A DNA stretch of 64,000 nt from Pegoplata infirma (GCA_963921195.1 OY992538.1:55852852-55916851), one strand, 5' to 3'. Positions 11,672 through 23,819 are shown, counted from the stretch's first letter. Made by a program: numbers and translations. The notes: generated by a model from the letters alone, not told the origin.

Positions 11672-13785
11672 TAATGGAACAGTGTATATTTGATAGCAAT
11701 TCTTTAAAGGAAAAGTTATCTATACTTAACTCAAAATTATTATCAATCGACTATTTTTTTAAAAATTCTATATTGGAAATTCTCCAAGCTTTAATTTAAG
11801 TTGATAGCGTCCAGATTGAGCAAATATTAAATGAGATACGAGGGTCGCTCTGAAAAATGAAATAATTTGAAGACATTTTTTTAGAAATTTTTTTAAAAAT
11901 ATTTCTAATTGTAAGTCGATTTTTTCCAAGTTAAACATTAAAAATTTAAAAAATGGTCATATAGTTTTTATTCAGTGATCAGTAGAGGGGAGTAATTTTC
12001 GATTTTTTCGTATTTTGAAAACGTCGGGTCGGGAAGGTTTCCTTTTAGGGTCGATATTAACCTACAAAAATATTGGACCTGTAGGAAAATGGCTTTGGGT
12101 TCCTTTTTGACTTGAAAATGGGAAATTTCCGAACTAACAAGGGAAGTATCTCAACCCTTATGAACCGATTTTCCGGAAAATTTAAATATATATAAAAGAG
12201 ACGATTTTAAGGTTGGGGTGTCTCGGCTTATCGGCCATATCAGTGTTTCAAAATTTCGTTGTCCCCTTATAAAACAATGTGGACCTCCGGGAAAATTTCG
12301 ATAACTCCCGAACTAACAGGAACATCCTCTAGAGCAAAAATACGTGTCGACTTACATTTAATAAAGATTATTTCGAATTCATATGGATATCGTAGTTCTA
12401 TGTCTTCATATAAATACCCTCCAAAATTTACACATTTTCATGGAAAAAGCATTTAACGAAGCCAAACTTTTATGCCACCGTTGGATAGGCATTAAAAAAA
12501 CCTTTCTTCTCATATGTAAACATCTTATAGTTTCTTCAAAAGAAATGGCTGAAAAATCCAAAAAACGATTTTTCGCTATTTTTGGCCCATGTTTTGAACC
12601 CCTAAATCCCCGATATGGCCGATAAGCCGAGACACCCCAACCTTAGAATTGTCTCTTTAATATATATTTTACGTTTCACGCAAATCGGTTCATAAGGGTT
12701 GAAATACTATTTTTGATGAATTTTTTTGTAAACATCATTAATTTGCTTGTTGAGCAGGACTCAAAATGGCCCATTTTTATAATTTTTAGTGTATTTTTTT
12801 TGTAGTTTTTAGTGCAGATTTTTGCTCATTACTATACATTTAGGTGTTCTGTAATTAATAAACAATAAAATCTTTTTGTTTACAAAAATTTGTGGTCAAA
12901 AGAATTGGAGGTCAAAAAATGCGGATTTCTTATAATGTATTTAAAAGATTTCAATTTCATCTTTTGTTTGGGTTGTTGGAAAAATTAGTTGATAACTGAA
13001 TAAAAACTATTGGAACATTTTTTAAGCTTTTAATGTGTGAACTTGGAAAATATCGACTTAGAAATATTAAAAAAAAAAAAAAATTACCAAAAAATGTCTA
13101 TAAATAATTTCATTTTCCAGATCGACCCTCGTATCTTATTTAATATTTGCTCAATCTGGACACTATCTAGCTTAAGTTAAACCTTTTTTTTTTTTTTTTT
13201 TAAAAAAGTCGATTGAAAATATTGAGTTTAAGTATTGATAAGTTTTCCTTTAAGGAATTGCTACACTAAAAAAAAACCTTGTAAAATTACAAGAAAAACG
13301 TGTAACTTTTTTTTGTTTGCTACCTCCTATTTGACAAAAATTCTTAGTAATTTTACAAGCTTTTTACCAATAATTTTGTAATTTTACAAGGTTTTTACAA
13401 ATAAAATTGTAAATTTACAAATATTTTGACACGATAAAATTTACAAAGAGGTTTCGTAATATTACTAGATTTTTTGCTACCTCCTATTTTACGAGAATTC
13501 ATAGTTATTTTACAAGCTTTTTACCAACAATTTTGTAATTTTACAAGTTTTACAAATAAAATTGTAAATTTACAGGTTTTTTGCGCAATTAAAATTACAA
13601 GGAATTCTCTTAATTTACTAGATTTTTTTTGTAAAATTATCTTGGAAATTTGTAAAATTACAAAAAAAAATTTAATTTCGATCCAAATGTGTTTGTTAAA
13701 AAATAAGGAATGGAATTACGAGACTTTTCCTAGTAATTTGACAAAGTTTTTTTTTGTGTTTATCAAATATACACTGTTCCATTGT
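11672..13785. mobile_element. 2.1-kb foldback with AATGGAACAGTG ends
   Basis: Left AATGGAACAGTGTATATTTG is mirrored by right CAAATATACACTGTTCCATT. The arms carry CCAGATTGAGCAAATATT and TACGAGGGTCG near 11810-11850 with inverted partners near 13125-13165. A second inverted pair is nested inside (about 12137-12245 and 12606-12712, marked by GGTTGGGGTGTCTCGGC). The right arm is opened by the 13264-13760 element. The same arm sequence recurs in the 58-kb palindrome, so the two are related. Confidence 0.65.
13264..13760. mobile_element. CACTAAAAAAAAA TIR element, TSD TA
   Basis: Starts CACTAAAAAAAAACCTTGTA after GCTA and ends GTTTTTTTTTGTGTT before TATC. The opposite arm of the enclosing foldback reads TTTGATAGCAATTC near 11690, which gives the undisturbed site. 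The interior is filled with TTGTAAAATTTTACAA-type palindromes. Confidence 0.7.
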
Positions 13786-13954
13786 ATGTTTTGTACAAAA
13801 ATATTGGATCTGTCGGTACCTTTTTTTACTTGAAAATCGGAAAGTTCCAAACAAAGTGATTTTTTTTTTAATTGTTTTTCTTTTTGCTTAAAACATAAGT
13901 TAATATTCGAACATTACTGACAAAGTGTTTTTATGGTATTTTTTTAATACTCTA

Positions 13955-15435
13955 CACCACACTGTGGTGCAGTGTATATTAGGGTGGCTCGTTTTTAGGC
14001 TTTTCTCTCTGATCAAATTCTAATACCTGCCAAAAGTCTCGGTCCCCCAAGGGTAACTCACATGCAAAATATCACTCCGATCGGAGTTTATCTTCTGTCC
14101 TTACTTTGAGCTTGTTGAACAAATATAGAAAAAAACATGAACAAAATTTTGTTTTTCTGGAAGTGCTTTAGTTCTTTAAGGGGGAACATTTCCCCCTCGT
14201 CTGACTTTGGCTCCAAACTTAACCAGACTATGACCATAAGACATAATCGTGCCTATTTTGGACTGTATCGTGCCCTCCACAGACGGACGGACATCGCAAG
14301 AATGTCGTAGAATCGATCACTGATCAATAATATATGGGGCATTCCACAATAAATGTCCCGCTACAGAAAAACATGTGTCCCGTAAATTTCTGAATAGGTT
14401 GTTTGGATAGCCCTATATGTAACTAAGAAAATTGCGTTTTTGGTTTTTCAAATTTTCGAAAACTGGGCTTAGGAGGCGTGGTCAAATATTGGAAAAATGG
14501 TAAAATTTGTGGCGAGTTGCCTTGATTAAATATTTATCACATTAAAACGGAATGCACCACAATGTCAAAAATTTACGTTCTTATATAGTTTTGTATGGGA
14601 TATCGATTAAAATTTTTTTTTTGGAAAATTTTCAGAACCCGTTCTGAAATTTTCCATTTTTTAAAAAAGTCAATTTATCAAAAATCCGGCCACTTTTTTT
14701 TTATTTATTTTTTTAAAAGTTTGGATGTTTGTCCATCCACACAAAAAAAATCAGAAACACGTTCATCTTTTTTTTCGAGAAAATCGCATTTGAACTTTAA
14801 ATTTCATAACAATTTTGTTATTTGCTTGTATTTCTTTGATTTAAAGTTGCGAATGAGTAATATTAATTGCATAAATATTCGTCATACACACAAGAAAATA
14901 CAAGCAAATTACTTAATTGTTATGAAATTTTAAGTTCAAATGCGATTTTCTCGAAAAAAAAGATGAACGTGTTTCTGATTTTTTTTGTGTGGATGGACAA
15001 ACATCTAAACTTTTAAAAAAATAAATAAAAAAGAAAAAAAAATGGCCGGATTTTTGATAAATTGACTTTTTCAAAAAATGGAATATTTCAGAACGGGTTC
15101 TGAAAATTTTCCAAAAAAAAAAAAAATTTTAATCGATAGCCCATACAAAACTATATAAGAACGTAAATTTTTGACATTGTGGTGCATTCCGTTTTAATGT
15201 GATAAATATTTAATCAAGGCAACTCGCCACAAATTTGACAATTTTTCCAATATTTGACCACGCCTCCTAAGCCCAGTTTTTGAAAAATTGAAAAACCAAA
15301 AACGCAATTTTCTAAGTTCCATATAGGGCTATCCATATCACCTATTCAGAAGTTTACGGTACACATGTTTTTTTTCGCTGGACATTTGGTGTGGAATGCC
15401 TCATATATAATTTATGGGGTCCTAGACCGATATTT
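13955..15435 (+). repeat. mini-me/DINE-1-like fragment, split by a foldback
   Basis: CTACACCACACTGTGGTGCA near 13961 resembles the family's terminal hairpin. Then ACAGACGGACGGACATCGCA at 14279, GATCACTGATCAATAATA before the insertion and ATTTATGGGGTCCTAGACCG after it (from about 15410) match the family's microsatellite and downstream block. A TATTAGGGTGGCTCG at 13977 may mark another old terminus. Confidence 0.5.
14333..15405. mobile_element. 1.07-kb foldback with TATGGGGCATTCC-type ends
   Basis: Left TATGGGGCATTCCACAATAA is mirrored by right GTGGAATGCCTCATA. The arms are about 500 bases (for example ATCGATTAAAATTTTTTT and GAACGGGTTCTGAAA motifs on both sides) and meet near 14875. Flanked by TA (14331-14332, 15406-15407). 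It sits at the same place in a mini-me copy as the 3560-5387 foldback, although the arm sequences are unrelated. Confidence 0.8.
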
Positions 15436-15597
15436 CGATACTAAAGTTGGAGAGTAAAAAATAATTGTTCGATTAATTGGCATAAATTAATCGATTTATT
15501 CGTTATTCGAAAATCGTAATTTTTAAATTAATCGAACAAGAGTTTGGTTTTGCTTGATCGATTAATCGAATTATTCGTAATCGGTTGACAACTCTAG
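15433..15597. mobile_element. small palindromic element filled with CGATTAATCG
   Basis: Left AAAGTTGGAGAG and right GTTGACAACTCTAG form imperfect ends. The interior is a run of CGATTAAT, ATTAATCGAT and CGAATTATTCG palindromes. No TSD could be recognised, so the limits are approximate. Confidence 0.45.
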
Positions 15598-15599
15598 TA

Positions 15600-16290
15600 T
15601 AGACACAAAAGACTATGCGTCTTTTGCCACAAAATCTTGCCGAAAAACAACAAGTAGTCTCAATAAATATTTGCCTTATTAACATAATTTTCTATTATTT
15701 TTTGCTACTTAAAAATTGTGTTTACCTCTCCATATGGTACGTATGACGTTTACAAAAATTATTTACTGAATGATTAACGTACGATATTTTTTTTTAACTT
15801 TAAAAATAAAAATTAATTAGATGCTCATAAAATTTTATGGTGTTGGAAGTGATAATTATAATGCAAACAAATCTAAATCAATAATGCAACACAAAACAAA
15901 ATAAAAAAAAAATTAAATAAATCTTTACAAATAGACATGCTTTGAAAATATCACGTGTATAAATAAAAAAAAAACAACTAATTTAAAATACAAACAAATT
16001 AGCAGCTAATAAATTTATGGGAAAAGTTTATTGAGGCAACAGGTAAGTTGATTTAAATGTTTGACAATTTATGTACAAAAGCTATCACGTTTTTGGATTT
16101 GAATATTTTTGTTGTTTTAGGAAAACAAATATTTGTAGATCAGACTTGAACTAATTATTTATTTCGAATTTTAAACATCTGGATTAACAAATTCTTTGAA
16201 ATTTTAAGCCGCATTCACAATGTTGGAGTACTCCAATCTGTGTAAAATTTTATATTTTTCCGTTTTGCACTTTCATATTTTTTGACTATC
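15600..16290. other. AT-rich stretch with one good splice-donor motif
   Basis: No coding frame. GGCAACAGGTAAGTTGAT near 16033-16050 is a strong donor consensus after a non-coding, A-rich segment and could end a 5' UTR exon of a gene whose other exons lie outside. Without a partner acceptor this remains only a possibility. Confidence 0.25.
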
Positions 16291-16299
16291 ATTTTTCAA

Positions 16300-18360
16300 T
16301 TTTTTAATCTAACGACTAAAAAAAAGAAAATGAGAATTACTGTTTTCATGTTCTTAAAACCAAAAAGGTTTGCAACTTCGATTTGTAACTTGGATAATAA
16401 TTCACCTGCTGGTGAATAAAAATGTTTTTCACCAGATGGCGAATAAAACGTAACATAATTATTTTTCAACACAAAAATTTTTTTTTTCACCATTTTTTTT
16501 TTCATAAATTTTGTTTTTCATCAAATTTTTCTTTTTTGACTAAAATTTTTTTTTTGTTTTTTATACATTTTTTTTTATCAATTTTTTTTTTTTTAAATAT
16601 TTTTTTTATTGAATTTTATTTTTTCATCAATTTTCTTTTTCATCAATGATTTTTCATCAAATTTTTTTTTTAATTTTATTTTTTTCTCAAAAACCTATTT
16701 TTCATATTTGCCTTCACCAATTTTTTTTCATAATTTTGTTTTTCATAAAATTTTTCTTTTTTTACCAAAAAAATATTTTTTCTGTTTTTTATAATTTTTT
16801 TTTATCAATTTTTTTTTTTTTTATAAAATATTTTTTTATCGAATTATATTTTTTCATCATAGATTTTTTTCCATCAAATTTTTTTTTTGAATTTTATTTT
16901 TTTCCTCAAAAACCTTTTTTTATATTGGCCTTCCATCAAAAAAAAATTTTTTTTTCATCAAAAATATTTTTTCATGAAATTTATATATTTTTTTCATTAT
17001 TTTTTTTGTTTATAATTTTGTTTCATAAAAAAATTTTTTCATCAACATTTTTTTTCTTAATCAAAAAATTTTTTTCACCAAAATTCAACAAAACTTTGTT
17101 TTTCATCAAAAAATTTTTCTTTTCCTTTTTTCCTTATTTTTTTTTAACCAAAACAACTTTTTTATCAAGTCTAAAATTCTGACATAAAAATGTTCCATTT
17201 GTTTAACAAATGTACAAAAAACAAGTGAGAGTGTTAAATTCTTCTGTGCCCAATCATTAATACTCTCCAAAATGTAAGAAAACCTTTTTTGAACTTAAGT
17301 AATGCACTCATTTACCAAATTAACAGCTCTTTTGGTTTAGACTGCATCTTGCTTTCCATTGACAGATGGACAGATGTATAAAGGGTGATTCAGTTACGAC
17401 CTGCCGAATTTCACCAGCGTATTCCTAGGCTCATTTCATGAAAATAATTCCACTACGACCATCCCCGAAAATGAAAGTGTGCGAAATGGCAGCGGTTTGG
17501 AAATTTTCGGAATGGCAGTCGGAGGCTAGTAGGGTAAAATTGCTAACTTCTGAACCAGTGGTAGGATTTTTCTGTTTTTGGACTTGTTGGAAAGGTCTTT
17601 CTGAGACCTTTAAGAATCATAAAGAAAAGAATTAAAAACAAGTGAAATCGCCAAGATACAGAGCAAAAACTTTGAAAAAGACATAGGAACACATTCATTT
17701 GTTTTGTTAATTAACACATTTAAGATTTTATTTCATTGAAATTTTTGGTCATAACTTTGGAAGGGTAAGACCTCTGGGCTTCGTTTAGGACATTTTGGAA
17801 AGGCAAGAGGTAGAGCTATCTTTTAAGATAAAAAAACATAAGTTAACTGCCATCTGGCTGAGCAAATTGAGTTTATGTGCACATTCCTATGTCTTTTCTT
17901 TAAAACTTTTCTTTTTAAAGCTCTCGGCGATTAAAGTATCTCGGCGATTTCCCTTGTTTTTAATTCTTTTATTAATGATTGTTAAAGGTCTCAGAAAGAC
18001 CTTACCAACAAGCTCAAATACAGAACAATCCGACCACTGGTTCAGAAGTTATCAATTTTACCCTACTAGCCTCCGACCGCCATTCCGAAAATTTTCAAAC
18101 CGCTGCCATTTCGCACACTTGCATTTTCAGGGATGGTCGTAGTGGTGTTATTTTCAAGAAATGAACCAAGGAATACGCTGGAGAAATTCGGCGGGTTGTG
18201 ACTGAATCACCCTGTATAGCTAAATTGTATTATTTTTTCTAAAAAAAATTTTGCTTTTGCAAGTGCACCCAAATCTTCAACAAAACATAATCATGATTTA
18301 ATATTTTGGGCTAGAGTACAAAATTCGTATTCATTTTTCTTTACACTTTTCAAAAACAGG
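16300..18360 (+). repeat. family E compound repeat, copy 1 (split by a mariner-like palindrome)
   Basis: Shares with three other copies the block TTGTAACTTGGATAATAATT plus CACCTGCTGGTGAATAAAA near 16385-16420, a long low-complexity tract of T-runs broken by CATCAA (about 16470-17170), then ACAAGTGAGAGTGTTAAATT near 17222, ATACTCTCCAAAATGTAA, and, after the palindrome, ATCATGATTTAATATTTTGG near 18290. The Phe-rich translations of the T-tract are artefacts. Confidence 0.7.
17381..18214. mobile_element. mariner-like foldback (AGGGTGATTCAG ends)
   Basis: Left AAGGGTGATTCAGTTACGAC and right TGTGACTGAATCACCCTG are inverted copies. The arms are about 300-400 bases and well matched (GGAGGCTAGTAGGGTAAAAT against ATTTTACCCTACTAGCCTCC). 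TA lies on both sides. AGGGTG-type tips and TA fit Tc1/mariner-type non-autonomous elements. No transposase frame. Confidence 0.7.
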
Positions 18361-18589
18361 TACTTTTTTGTACTATGGGCTACGCTTTGTTGGAACCGAC
18401 TTTAACCTCAAGTTGCAAACACTGTAAATGTATATTTCGACCAAAAAACAAACATCAAAAAATTTATATTCTAAGCTTTTCTCGAAAACAATGAGAGATA
18501 TTAAAAAAAATACTAGAGAAAACAATATTCCTAGGGATGCAATGTTTTTGTATGCAAAAAATTGTACTTTTAAATTCCGAGCTGTAAAC

Positions 18590-19232
18590 TTCGCGTTTTT
18601 TGTAGAAAAATAGCGAATTGTAAAAACCACGAATTAGTCTCCGTCGCAGAACAAAGCCGTAGGTTTTGCTTGCAAGTTTCTAGAGGCATACCAACACATA
18701 CCAATTCTGTTGGAACCTGTAAGGTAGTTCCTAGTCTTAAAGACGTGCGGCAGTTAAGGGCAGATGGGCAAATAGATGGGCGTGTGAGACAACACGACTG
18801 ATTTGGCCTTCTCTTAATCAGGGGCGCACAAGTGAGCTGATATCGCTTAAAAGAGGAGAGATTTCGACGGTGGTTTCTATAATTACCGGACACTGTCTTA
18901 TAGGGAAGCACGCAGAGCGGTTAAATGTGCCGTCGAATGACTTGCCGAAGTTGCATGGATGAAGAGGAGTTGGAAACTATCGAACACTTTATTTGCCATT
19001 GCCGGCTCTTTCAGGTCAGAGACTTGCTTCATTGGGATCTAGGGAGCTGTACGATCTTTCTGATTTGTCGGATGTCAAAATTCAACATCTAAGGAGTTTC
19101 ATAAGAAGCTCAAACTGGTTTAACGACAGGGACTAGTAGGGAAACCTATTACGGTCCCGTGGTATCACAATGGACCTCAGAGTCTACGTGTGTTGACGTA
19201 AAACGTCAGCAGCCACTTACAACCTAACCTAA
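18590..19232 (+). pseudogene. frameshifted C-terminal end of an RNase H-type LINE
   Basis: The plus strand encodes, in pieces, the same C-terminal region as the 44-46 kb LINE: WPSLNQGRTSELISLKRG, VVSIITGHCLIGKHAERL, then after a frameshift CRSCMDEEELETIEHFICHC, then after another shift LYDLSDLSDVKIQHLRSF, ending in TAG near 19136. The C-x2-C...H-x3-C-x-C-like motif is kept. The 3' end ACAACCTAACCTAAAAAAA near 19222 resembles the CCTAACCTA end of the other LINE. It lacks RT and the RNase H core, has at least two frameshifts and is clearly dead. Confidence 0.8.
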
Positions 19233-19305
19233 AAAAACAAGAAAAAAATTACTATATTCTTATTTGATCGGCTTTGTTGCAAAAAAAAATATTTTTGCAA
19301 TATGT

Positions 19306-19660
19306 TTTTATACCCTTCACCACTAGTAAAAGTTTTGGCTTTGCCGAATCGTTAATAACCTCCAACATGACTAAATAAGAAAATTTTTTTAATAGGGGCG
19401 TATCGTGTGACTTTTTTGTTTAGGGAGGGTCCACCTTCAGGGACACCTTCCTCTCCGCCATAAATGTTTGAGAAATCATTTATTATGATATTTACGCTTA
19501 AATAATACAAATTTTATCATAATTTTTTTAATTTTTTATAAAATCACGCCCAAAAGGTGGCGGGACAAAAAAAAAAATATTTTCCCAATTTCCTTGGTAC
19601 AAGTGCAGGTCGATTTACTTTACATGGCATAAAAATGTTTCATTTGTTGAACAAATATAC
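19306..19660 (-). repeat. mini-me-like fragment with terminal hairpin
   Basis: TTTTTATACCCTTCACCACTAG opens it in the reverse orientation of the family (terminal hairpin), with GCTTTGCCGAATCG near 19341. The rest is diverged and the GTCY tract is missing. Confidence 0.4.
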
Positions 19661-19664
19661 AAAA

Positions 19665-20720
19665 AACATGTAAAAATACTGGTCCGATTTGGCCCATTTA
19701 CGAACTTGACTTGTATTAGCAACATGAGACAAATAAATTACATTTATTTTTCCAAAAAACATTTTTAATGAACTTTTTATTCTCCAATATGCAATCAGAA
19801 ATTTTTTAGTTCTCATTACAAAAATATGTTGTTCTCAATAAATTTTAACACGTTATGAGTTCATTGATATGGTATTTCTCAACTTTATATATTTCATTTT
19901 ATAATTAAATAATCTTAAATTAAAATTAACATAAACAAATCTTAAATTAAAAATCATAGTTTTTAAACAAATTTATTATTACAATTATTTTGAATTGTTT
20001 ACTTATTTACATAGTTTAATTATTTATTATTTAATCAAAATTTATTGTTTAAACACGATGTGACAACAAAAATAATAACAAATGATATTTACAGTGTCGG
20101 TCAAAACAGTTTGAACAGAAGTAACTTCCTGCTTTAAATATAAAGAAGATGTTGGTTCAAAATGTTTTGAACGTCACTGTACTGTTAATTTAAAATAAAC
20201 ATTTATATAGATATCACAAAATATTGTAACTGTCAAACAATGCAACGTACGATGAATACTAATTAAATTTTCCTGTTTTACATACATACATATGCAGAAT
20301 TTTATATATTATTTATGACTATAAATATTTTATTGAAACAATTGCATTTGCACATACATACGCATATGGAGCTTTTTATTTAAAACTTACCATGAAAAAA
20401 AAATATTTTTGAATCAAAGAGCAATTTTGGCATGACAATCGAAATTAGAAAAGTCAGACACAGTTTTGAAATTTTTCCAAAAACAAATTAGGTCAATCCA
20501 TTAAATCTACCTTGGCCTAACCGAAAAAATAAATAAATTTAAAATCAAATTTTAATTATATTTCCAAACAAGCTGTTTATGTTTTTAAAATCGACTTAAA
20601 AAAATGTTATAGAAATTTTTAAATCTAAAATGAAACTTTTGTTAAAATAGACTTTTAGTTTTTCTGTGGTTTGGGCCAATGTGTTTCAAAAATTTAAGAA
20701 TTGTTGATTTTTAACATGAT
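19665..20720. other. AT-rich stretch with one tiny MITE, otherwise nothing seen
   Basis: Apart from the 88-bp element at 20092-20179, only AT-rich non-coding sequence was found. Confidence 0.45.
20092..20179. mobile_element. 88-bp Tc1-like MITE, TSD TA
   Basis: Ends CAGTGTCGGTCAAAACAGTT and AAAATGTTTTGAACGTCACTG, flanked by TA at 20090-20091 and 20180-20181. CAGTG tips with TA fit Tc1/mariner. It is little more than two inverted repeats. Confidence 0.7.
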
Positions 20721-21366
20721 AATGTTTTTAGGCTGGTGTCTAATTTTAAAAAAGTTGCAGGACGCCACCTCAGTTTGACTATATAAGCTAACAATTAACG
20801 AAAAAGAAAACAAGAATTACTATTTTAATTTTCTTAAAACCAAAAATTTTAATAACTTGGGTTTGTAACTTGGATAATAATTCACCTCGTGGGGAATAAA
20901 ACCGTTTTTCACCAGCTGGTGAATAAAAAGTAACATAGTTATTTTTCAACAAAAAAAAAAATTTTTTTTCATCAAATTTTTTTTCATCAATTTATTTTTC
21001 ATAAATTTTTTTTCCATAAATTTTTTTTTCGTCAATTTGTTTTTTCATAAAAATTTTTTTTTTCATCATACTTTTTTTTTCATCATTTTTTTTATCAAAT
21101 TTTTTATTTTTTTCATAATTTTTTTTCATCAAATTTTTTTTTTCATAAATTTTTTTCATTGAATTTTTTTTTCATCAATTTTTTTTTTTATTAATTTTTT
21201 TTTTCATCAAATTTTTTTTCCATAATTTTTTTTTTTTTTTCATCAATTTTTTATTTTTTTCATCAAACTTTTTTTTATAATTTTTTTTTTTTGTCATGAA
21301 TTTTTTTCATCAAATATTTTTTTTTCATCAAATTTTTTTTTCATCAATTTTTTTTTCATTATTTTT

Positions 21367-22334
21367 TATACCCTCCACTCTAGTGATAGAGGGATATATA
21401 AGTTCGTCATTCCGTTTGTAACACCTCGAAATATTGGTCTAGGACCCCATAAAGTATATATATTCATGTTTCTCGATCGATTTTAAGACGATCTAGCGAT
21501 GTCCGTCCGTCCGTCCGTCCGTCCGTCTGTCCGTCCGTCCGTCTGTCTGTCTGTCTTTTGAAAACACGCTAACTTTTGAAAGACTTTACGGAGGCTCCTG
21601 AAGTTTGGCATATATGTTGGACATTTACCTGGTCAGGTTGGTATTGCAATCCAGCGAAATCGGTCCAGTGATTCAAAAGTTATAAGCAAATGAGTGAATT
21701 TCGGCAAGGGTTTTTCTGGAATTTACGAGATAAAACACACGGTAACTTTCGAACGGCAATTTTGAGGGTGCTGAAGTGTGGCATATATATTTACCGTTCC
21801 TCTGGTCCATTTCTTTTTAAATTTCAGCCAAATCGGTCCGGTGGTTCAAAAGTTATTAGCAAAACCGTGAATTTCAGATTAGTTCCACCTTAAATTCACG
21901 TGTTGAAAACCCGTTAAACATGTTTTAAAAACATTTCAGAAAAATATTTTAAAAGGTATTTTTGTCACACAAAAATATTTTTACACTAAAACAAAAAAAA
22001 AATACACTCAAAAAAAGTTTACACTAAAAAAAAATTTTTACACTCAAAAAAAATTGGTAAATTATTTTTTTTTTTCAAAAATTAATAAAAAAAAGTTTTT
22101 TTACACTAAAACAAAAAAATACACTCAAAAAAAATTTTACACTCAAAAAAAATTAGTAATTTTTTTTTTTTTTTAAATTAATAAAAAAAAGTTTTTTTTT
22201 TACAGAAAATAAAATATTTCTAACCAAAAATTTTATTTTTTTCACGTTAGAAAATTTACTATCACTTAAAAATGGCATTGTGGAGGGTATTCATAGATTC
22301 GGCCAAGTCGAATTTAACTTTTCTACTTGTTTTT
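21367..22334 (-). repeat. mini-me/DINE-1-like repeat, complete copy (0.97 kb)
   Basis: Reverse orientation: terminal hairpin TATACCCTCCACTCTAGTG at 21367, GGACCCCATAAAGTATATAT near 21447, (GTCY)n at about 21498-21558, text blocks ending TTCAAAAGTTAT at 21674 and 21846, a CACTCAAAAAAA-rich tract near 22010-22170, and the family start GAATTTAACTTTTCTACTTG near 22310. Non-coding. Confidence 0.8.
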
Positions 22335-22521
22335 TTCATTAATTTGTTTTTTTTAAATTTTTTTTTTCATCAAAATTTTTTTTAGAATTTTTTTTCATAT
22401 TTTTTTCCATCAATTTTTTTTTTTTTACATTAAAAAATTTTTCTTTTCATCAAAAAAATTCTTCAAAAACTTTTTTTCTTCAATTTTTTTTTTCACCAAA
22501 AATTTTGGATTCATTTATTTT

Positions 22522-23412
22522 TATACCCTACACCACTCCGTGGTACAGGGTATAATGGGTTTGTGCTGATGTTTGTAACTACCCGATATATTGGTTCTAG
22601 ACCTACCTTCACTTTTTGAGTCGATTTAGCAATGTCCGTCCGTCCGTCTATCCATCCGTCCGTCCGTCCGTCCGTCCGTCCGTTCGTCCGTCCGTCCGTC
22701 CGTCTGTCCGTCCGTCCGTCCGTCCGTCCGTCCGTCTGTCCGTCCGTCCGTCTGTCCGTCCGTCCGTCCGTCTGTCCATCTATCGGTTTAAGCACGATAC
22801 AGGTCGCAATTTTCAACCAATTGACTTGAAATTTGGAACTTAAGCATTTTTTGGCCCAAGGACGAAGCCTATTAAAATTGAAAAAAAATCGGTCAATGTT
22901 AAGACCTAGCCCCCTTAGGACTTGGCTTAAATTACTTTAATAACTGTATTTTAATAGATATCGCTTTGAAATTTTACAGGTAATAAAATTTTGTATGCAT
23001 GATCATTCCAAATTTCAAAGGAATCGGGTCAGTCCTTCTGGTAGTCCCCATACAAACCACCCTCCCGATATTCACATAATTCCCTCAAAATTCCTAAAAA
23101 TGGAAATATTTGATACAAATTTTATTTTTGGGTGTTAAACCTGTACTTTTTTAAATAAAATTGGAATATAATTGGACCATTTTTGGACTTAGTCCACCGC
23201 ATCAAAATTTCGACCGATATTCAGTTAAATTGGCAAAAAAATAAACCAATTCCACTAAAACTTTATCTGTGTGTGTTTTCTACACTAAATAATGATCTTA
23301 CAAAAGATAGATCCAATCGGTCCTTGTTTGGACTTGAGACCCATTTTCCGGAAAACACTGGTGTAAACCGGAAAACATTGTAAATTATGTTAAAAACTTT
23401 CTTACTTGTTTT
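22522..23412 (-). repeat. mini-me-like repeat, second subfamily (0.89 kb)
   Basis: Opens with the hairpin TATACCCTACACCACTCCG (ACCAC...GTGGT pairing), then TATATTGGTTCTAGACC, a long (GTCY)n array and a diverged body, closing with CTTTCTTACTTGTTTTT near 23397. It lies inside the T-rich tract of family E. Confidence 0.75.
22632..22785. repeat. expanded (GTCC/GTCT)n microsatellite
   Basis: About 150 bases of tandem GTCC with scattered GTCT/GTTC/ATCC units, the longest of the window. It is the proto-microsatellite region of the mini-me-like repeat, expanded here. Its translations (SVRPSVRP and the reverse TDGRTDGR) are artefacts. Confidence 0.9.
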
Positions 23413-23819
23413 TAACATAATTTTGTTTTTCGTGAAAAAAAATATTTTTTTTTTACCAAAACTACTTTTTCACCAAGTCTAAGCTTTTCGCGTAAAAATT
23501 TTTCATTTGTTTATCAAATGTATATAAAACAAGTGAGAGTGTTATGTTTATTCTTTAGTGACGAATCTTTTACACTCTCCAAAATGTAAAAACACTTTTT
23601 TGCACTTATTTTTGCACTCACTTACGAAATGTACAGCTCTCTTGGTTTTTTAATGGGGTCCTCGACTGATATTTCAATTCGTTTTGCATGGAATAGCAAA
23701 GTAATATAACATTATTTTTTCTAAAAAAACTTTGCTTTGGCAAGTATACCTAAATCATCCGCATAAAACATTATCATGATTTAATGTTTTGGGCAAGAGT
23801 ACAAAATTCGCAGGCATTT

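Larger units (their letters stand above)
20720..23815 (+). repeat. family E compound repeat, copy 2 (holds two mini-me copies)
   Basis: Begins near GGCTGGTGTCTAATTTTAAA (20732) and GACGCCACCTCAGTTTGA; has TTCACCTCGTGG and CACCAGCTGGTGAATAAAAA (20881-20930); a T-run/CATCAA tract 20945-21365 that resumes at 22335-22520; then ACCAAGTCTAAGCTTTTCGC near 23473, ACAAGTGAGAGTGTTATG near 23529 and ATCATGATTTAATGTTTTGG near 23775. The two mini-me insertions fall inside the T-rich tract. Confidence 0.75.

Noticed and set aside
13977..14100. TATTAGGGTGGCTCG as the end of a further TIR element
   Set aside because: No inverted partner was found nearby; similarity to the 2983 terminus is too short.
16422..17182. 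Long Phe/Ile/Lys-rich frames resembling membrane proteins
   Set aside because: They are translations of T-runs broken by CATCAA; the same tract in other family E copies has unrelated frame breaks.
22511..22843. Open frames rich in SVRPSVRP / TDGRTDGR on both strands
   Set aside because: Translations of the (GTCY)n microsatellite; no codon structure beyond the repeat.
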